Below are positions 6,022-6,483 of a stretch of 6,483 nucleotides of DNA, piece after piece. Where the stretch lies: positions 1 to 6,483 of the forward strand of contig CAMBZY010000191.1 in assembly GCA_945872325.1 (NCBI GenBank). Reading direction: 5' to 3'. Positions within the stretch are counted from its first letter, which is position 1. Every line of letters begins with the position of its first letter. The position numbers and the translations under genes were made by a program. The stretch is from Candidatus Kuenenia stuttgartensis. GTDB lineage: Bacteria; Planctomycetota; Planctomycetia; Isosphaerales; Isosphaeraceae. The notes under the pieces were generated by a model. The model saw only the letters and a list, made by a program, of their open reading frames with translations. It did no database searches and was not told where the DNA came from.

Positions 6022-6483
6022 GAAATAAAAAGTGTAATCGGCTCGCTTTTCATTCGTATCCTGCTACACAGGAGCTTGAGCATCGGGAGTTGCTTGCAGT
6101 TGCATGGATTGGACAAGGGCCAAGCCCAATTGAATATGGTCAGGTAGAGGGTTTGACTTCACAAAATAATCCGGTAGCTGGAGCGATTCAGGCAGTTGTA
6201 ACCCATCCGACAAATCCAGATGTTATGTGGGTCGGTTCCGTGAACGGTGGTGTCTGGGGAACTACAAATGCAACAAGTCTAAGCCCTGCTTGGACACCAC
6301 TCACAAATGGCTTGCCAAACGAATCAATTGGGGCAATGGTTCTCGATCCATCTGACAACTCTGGCCAGACATTACTGGCTGGTTATGGTGCAAAAAGCAG
6401 TTTTTATGGGAATTCAGGAGTTCTTGGTGGGTTGATCCGAACCGATAACGCCGGATTAAGCTGGACACAGCTGGGCACCACTT
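5991..6483 (+). CDS. LEPR-XLL-type planctomycete surface/secreted protein with BNR-like propeller repeats, N-terminal part
   Basis: The first 164 codons of a protein that runs off the right edge. The N-terminus is strongly basic (MFARKRFKHMRNKKCNR) with no ordinary hydrophobic signal peptide. LEHRELLA (29-36) follows, a variant of the LEPR-XLL motif found near the N-terminus of many large planctomycete extracytoplasmic proteins. Two propeller-like repeats come next: about 68-106, with PDVMWVGSVNGGVWGTTNAT and AWTPLTNGLP, then about 112-162, with SIGAMVLDPSDNSGQTLLAG and a degenerate Asp box TDNAGLSW (151-158) followed by TQLG. Such repeats build BNR/sialidase-like or sortilin-like propellers; ligand and enzymatic role cannot be told. 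Proteins of this sort are often very long. A stop at 5964-5966 bounds the frame upstream. ATG 5991 is the longest start but lacks an RBS; ATG 6018 (M10) overlaps the leader ORF's stop and may be the true start. The codons are more AT-rich than in ftsH. Confidence 0.85.
   Translation, partial: MFARKRFKHMRNKKCNRLAFHSYPATQELEHRELLAVAWIGQGPSPIEYGQVEGLTSQNNPVAGAIQAVVTHPTNPDVMWVGSVNGGVWGTTNATSLSPAWTPLTNGLPNESIGAMVLDPSDNSGQTLLAGYGAKSSFYGNSGVLGGLIRTDNAGLSWTQLGTT

Overview
The window looks like chromosomal DNA from a bacterium of the phylum Planctomycetota. The best evidence is the partial gene at the right edge. Its product has a basic N-terminus, then a LEHRELLA motif of the planctomycete LEPR-XLL type, then BNR/Asp-box propeller-like repeats. 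A stand-alone csrA, moderate GC content and widely spaced single genes also fit. The assignment is an inference from sequence features; no database was searched.

Left part, minus strand (1-3813): three genes point leftward, in transcription order trxB (thioredoxin reductase), ftsH (membrane AAA+ zinc protease) and a PfkB-family sugar kinase cut by the left edge. A 110-bp gap with a good promoter candidate separates trxB from ftsH. A strong 16-bp hairpin lies between ftsH and the kinase, so the three are probably not one simple operon. TrxB and FtsH are both housekeeping factors for redox and protein quality control.

Middle, plus strand (3814-5477): csrA is divergent from trxB. It has a consensus Shine-Dalgarno sequence that can be drawn in the loop of a small hairpin, the arrangement expected for CsrA self-repression. 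A Rho-independent terminator follows. Next is a single MDR-superfamily oxidoreductase that keeps the length of the zinc-ADH structural lobe but has no cysteines there.

Right part (5478-6483): about 500 bp without a certain gene, more AT-rich, holding a perfect 9-bp inverted repeat, a possible 61-residue basic/hydrophobic ORF with a TTG start and a GGAGG site, a promoter candidate, and a 25-codon ORF with a good ribosome binding site. That short ORF's stop overlaps an in-frame ATG of the large LEPR-XLL protein in an ATGA arrangement, suggesting translational coupling. The large protein runs off the right edge.

No RNA gene, CRISPR array, insertion sequence or phage gene was recognised. The window is mostly ordinary. 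The most interesting part is the leader architecture of the surface-type protein, followed by the csrA leader.
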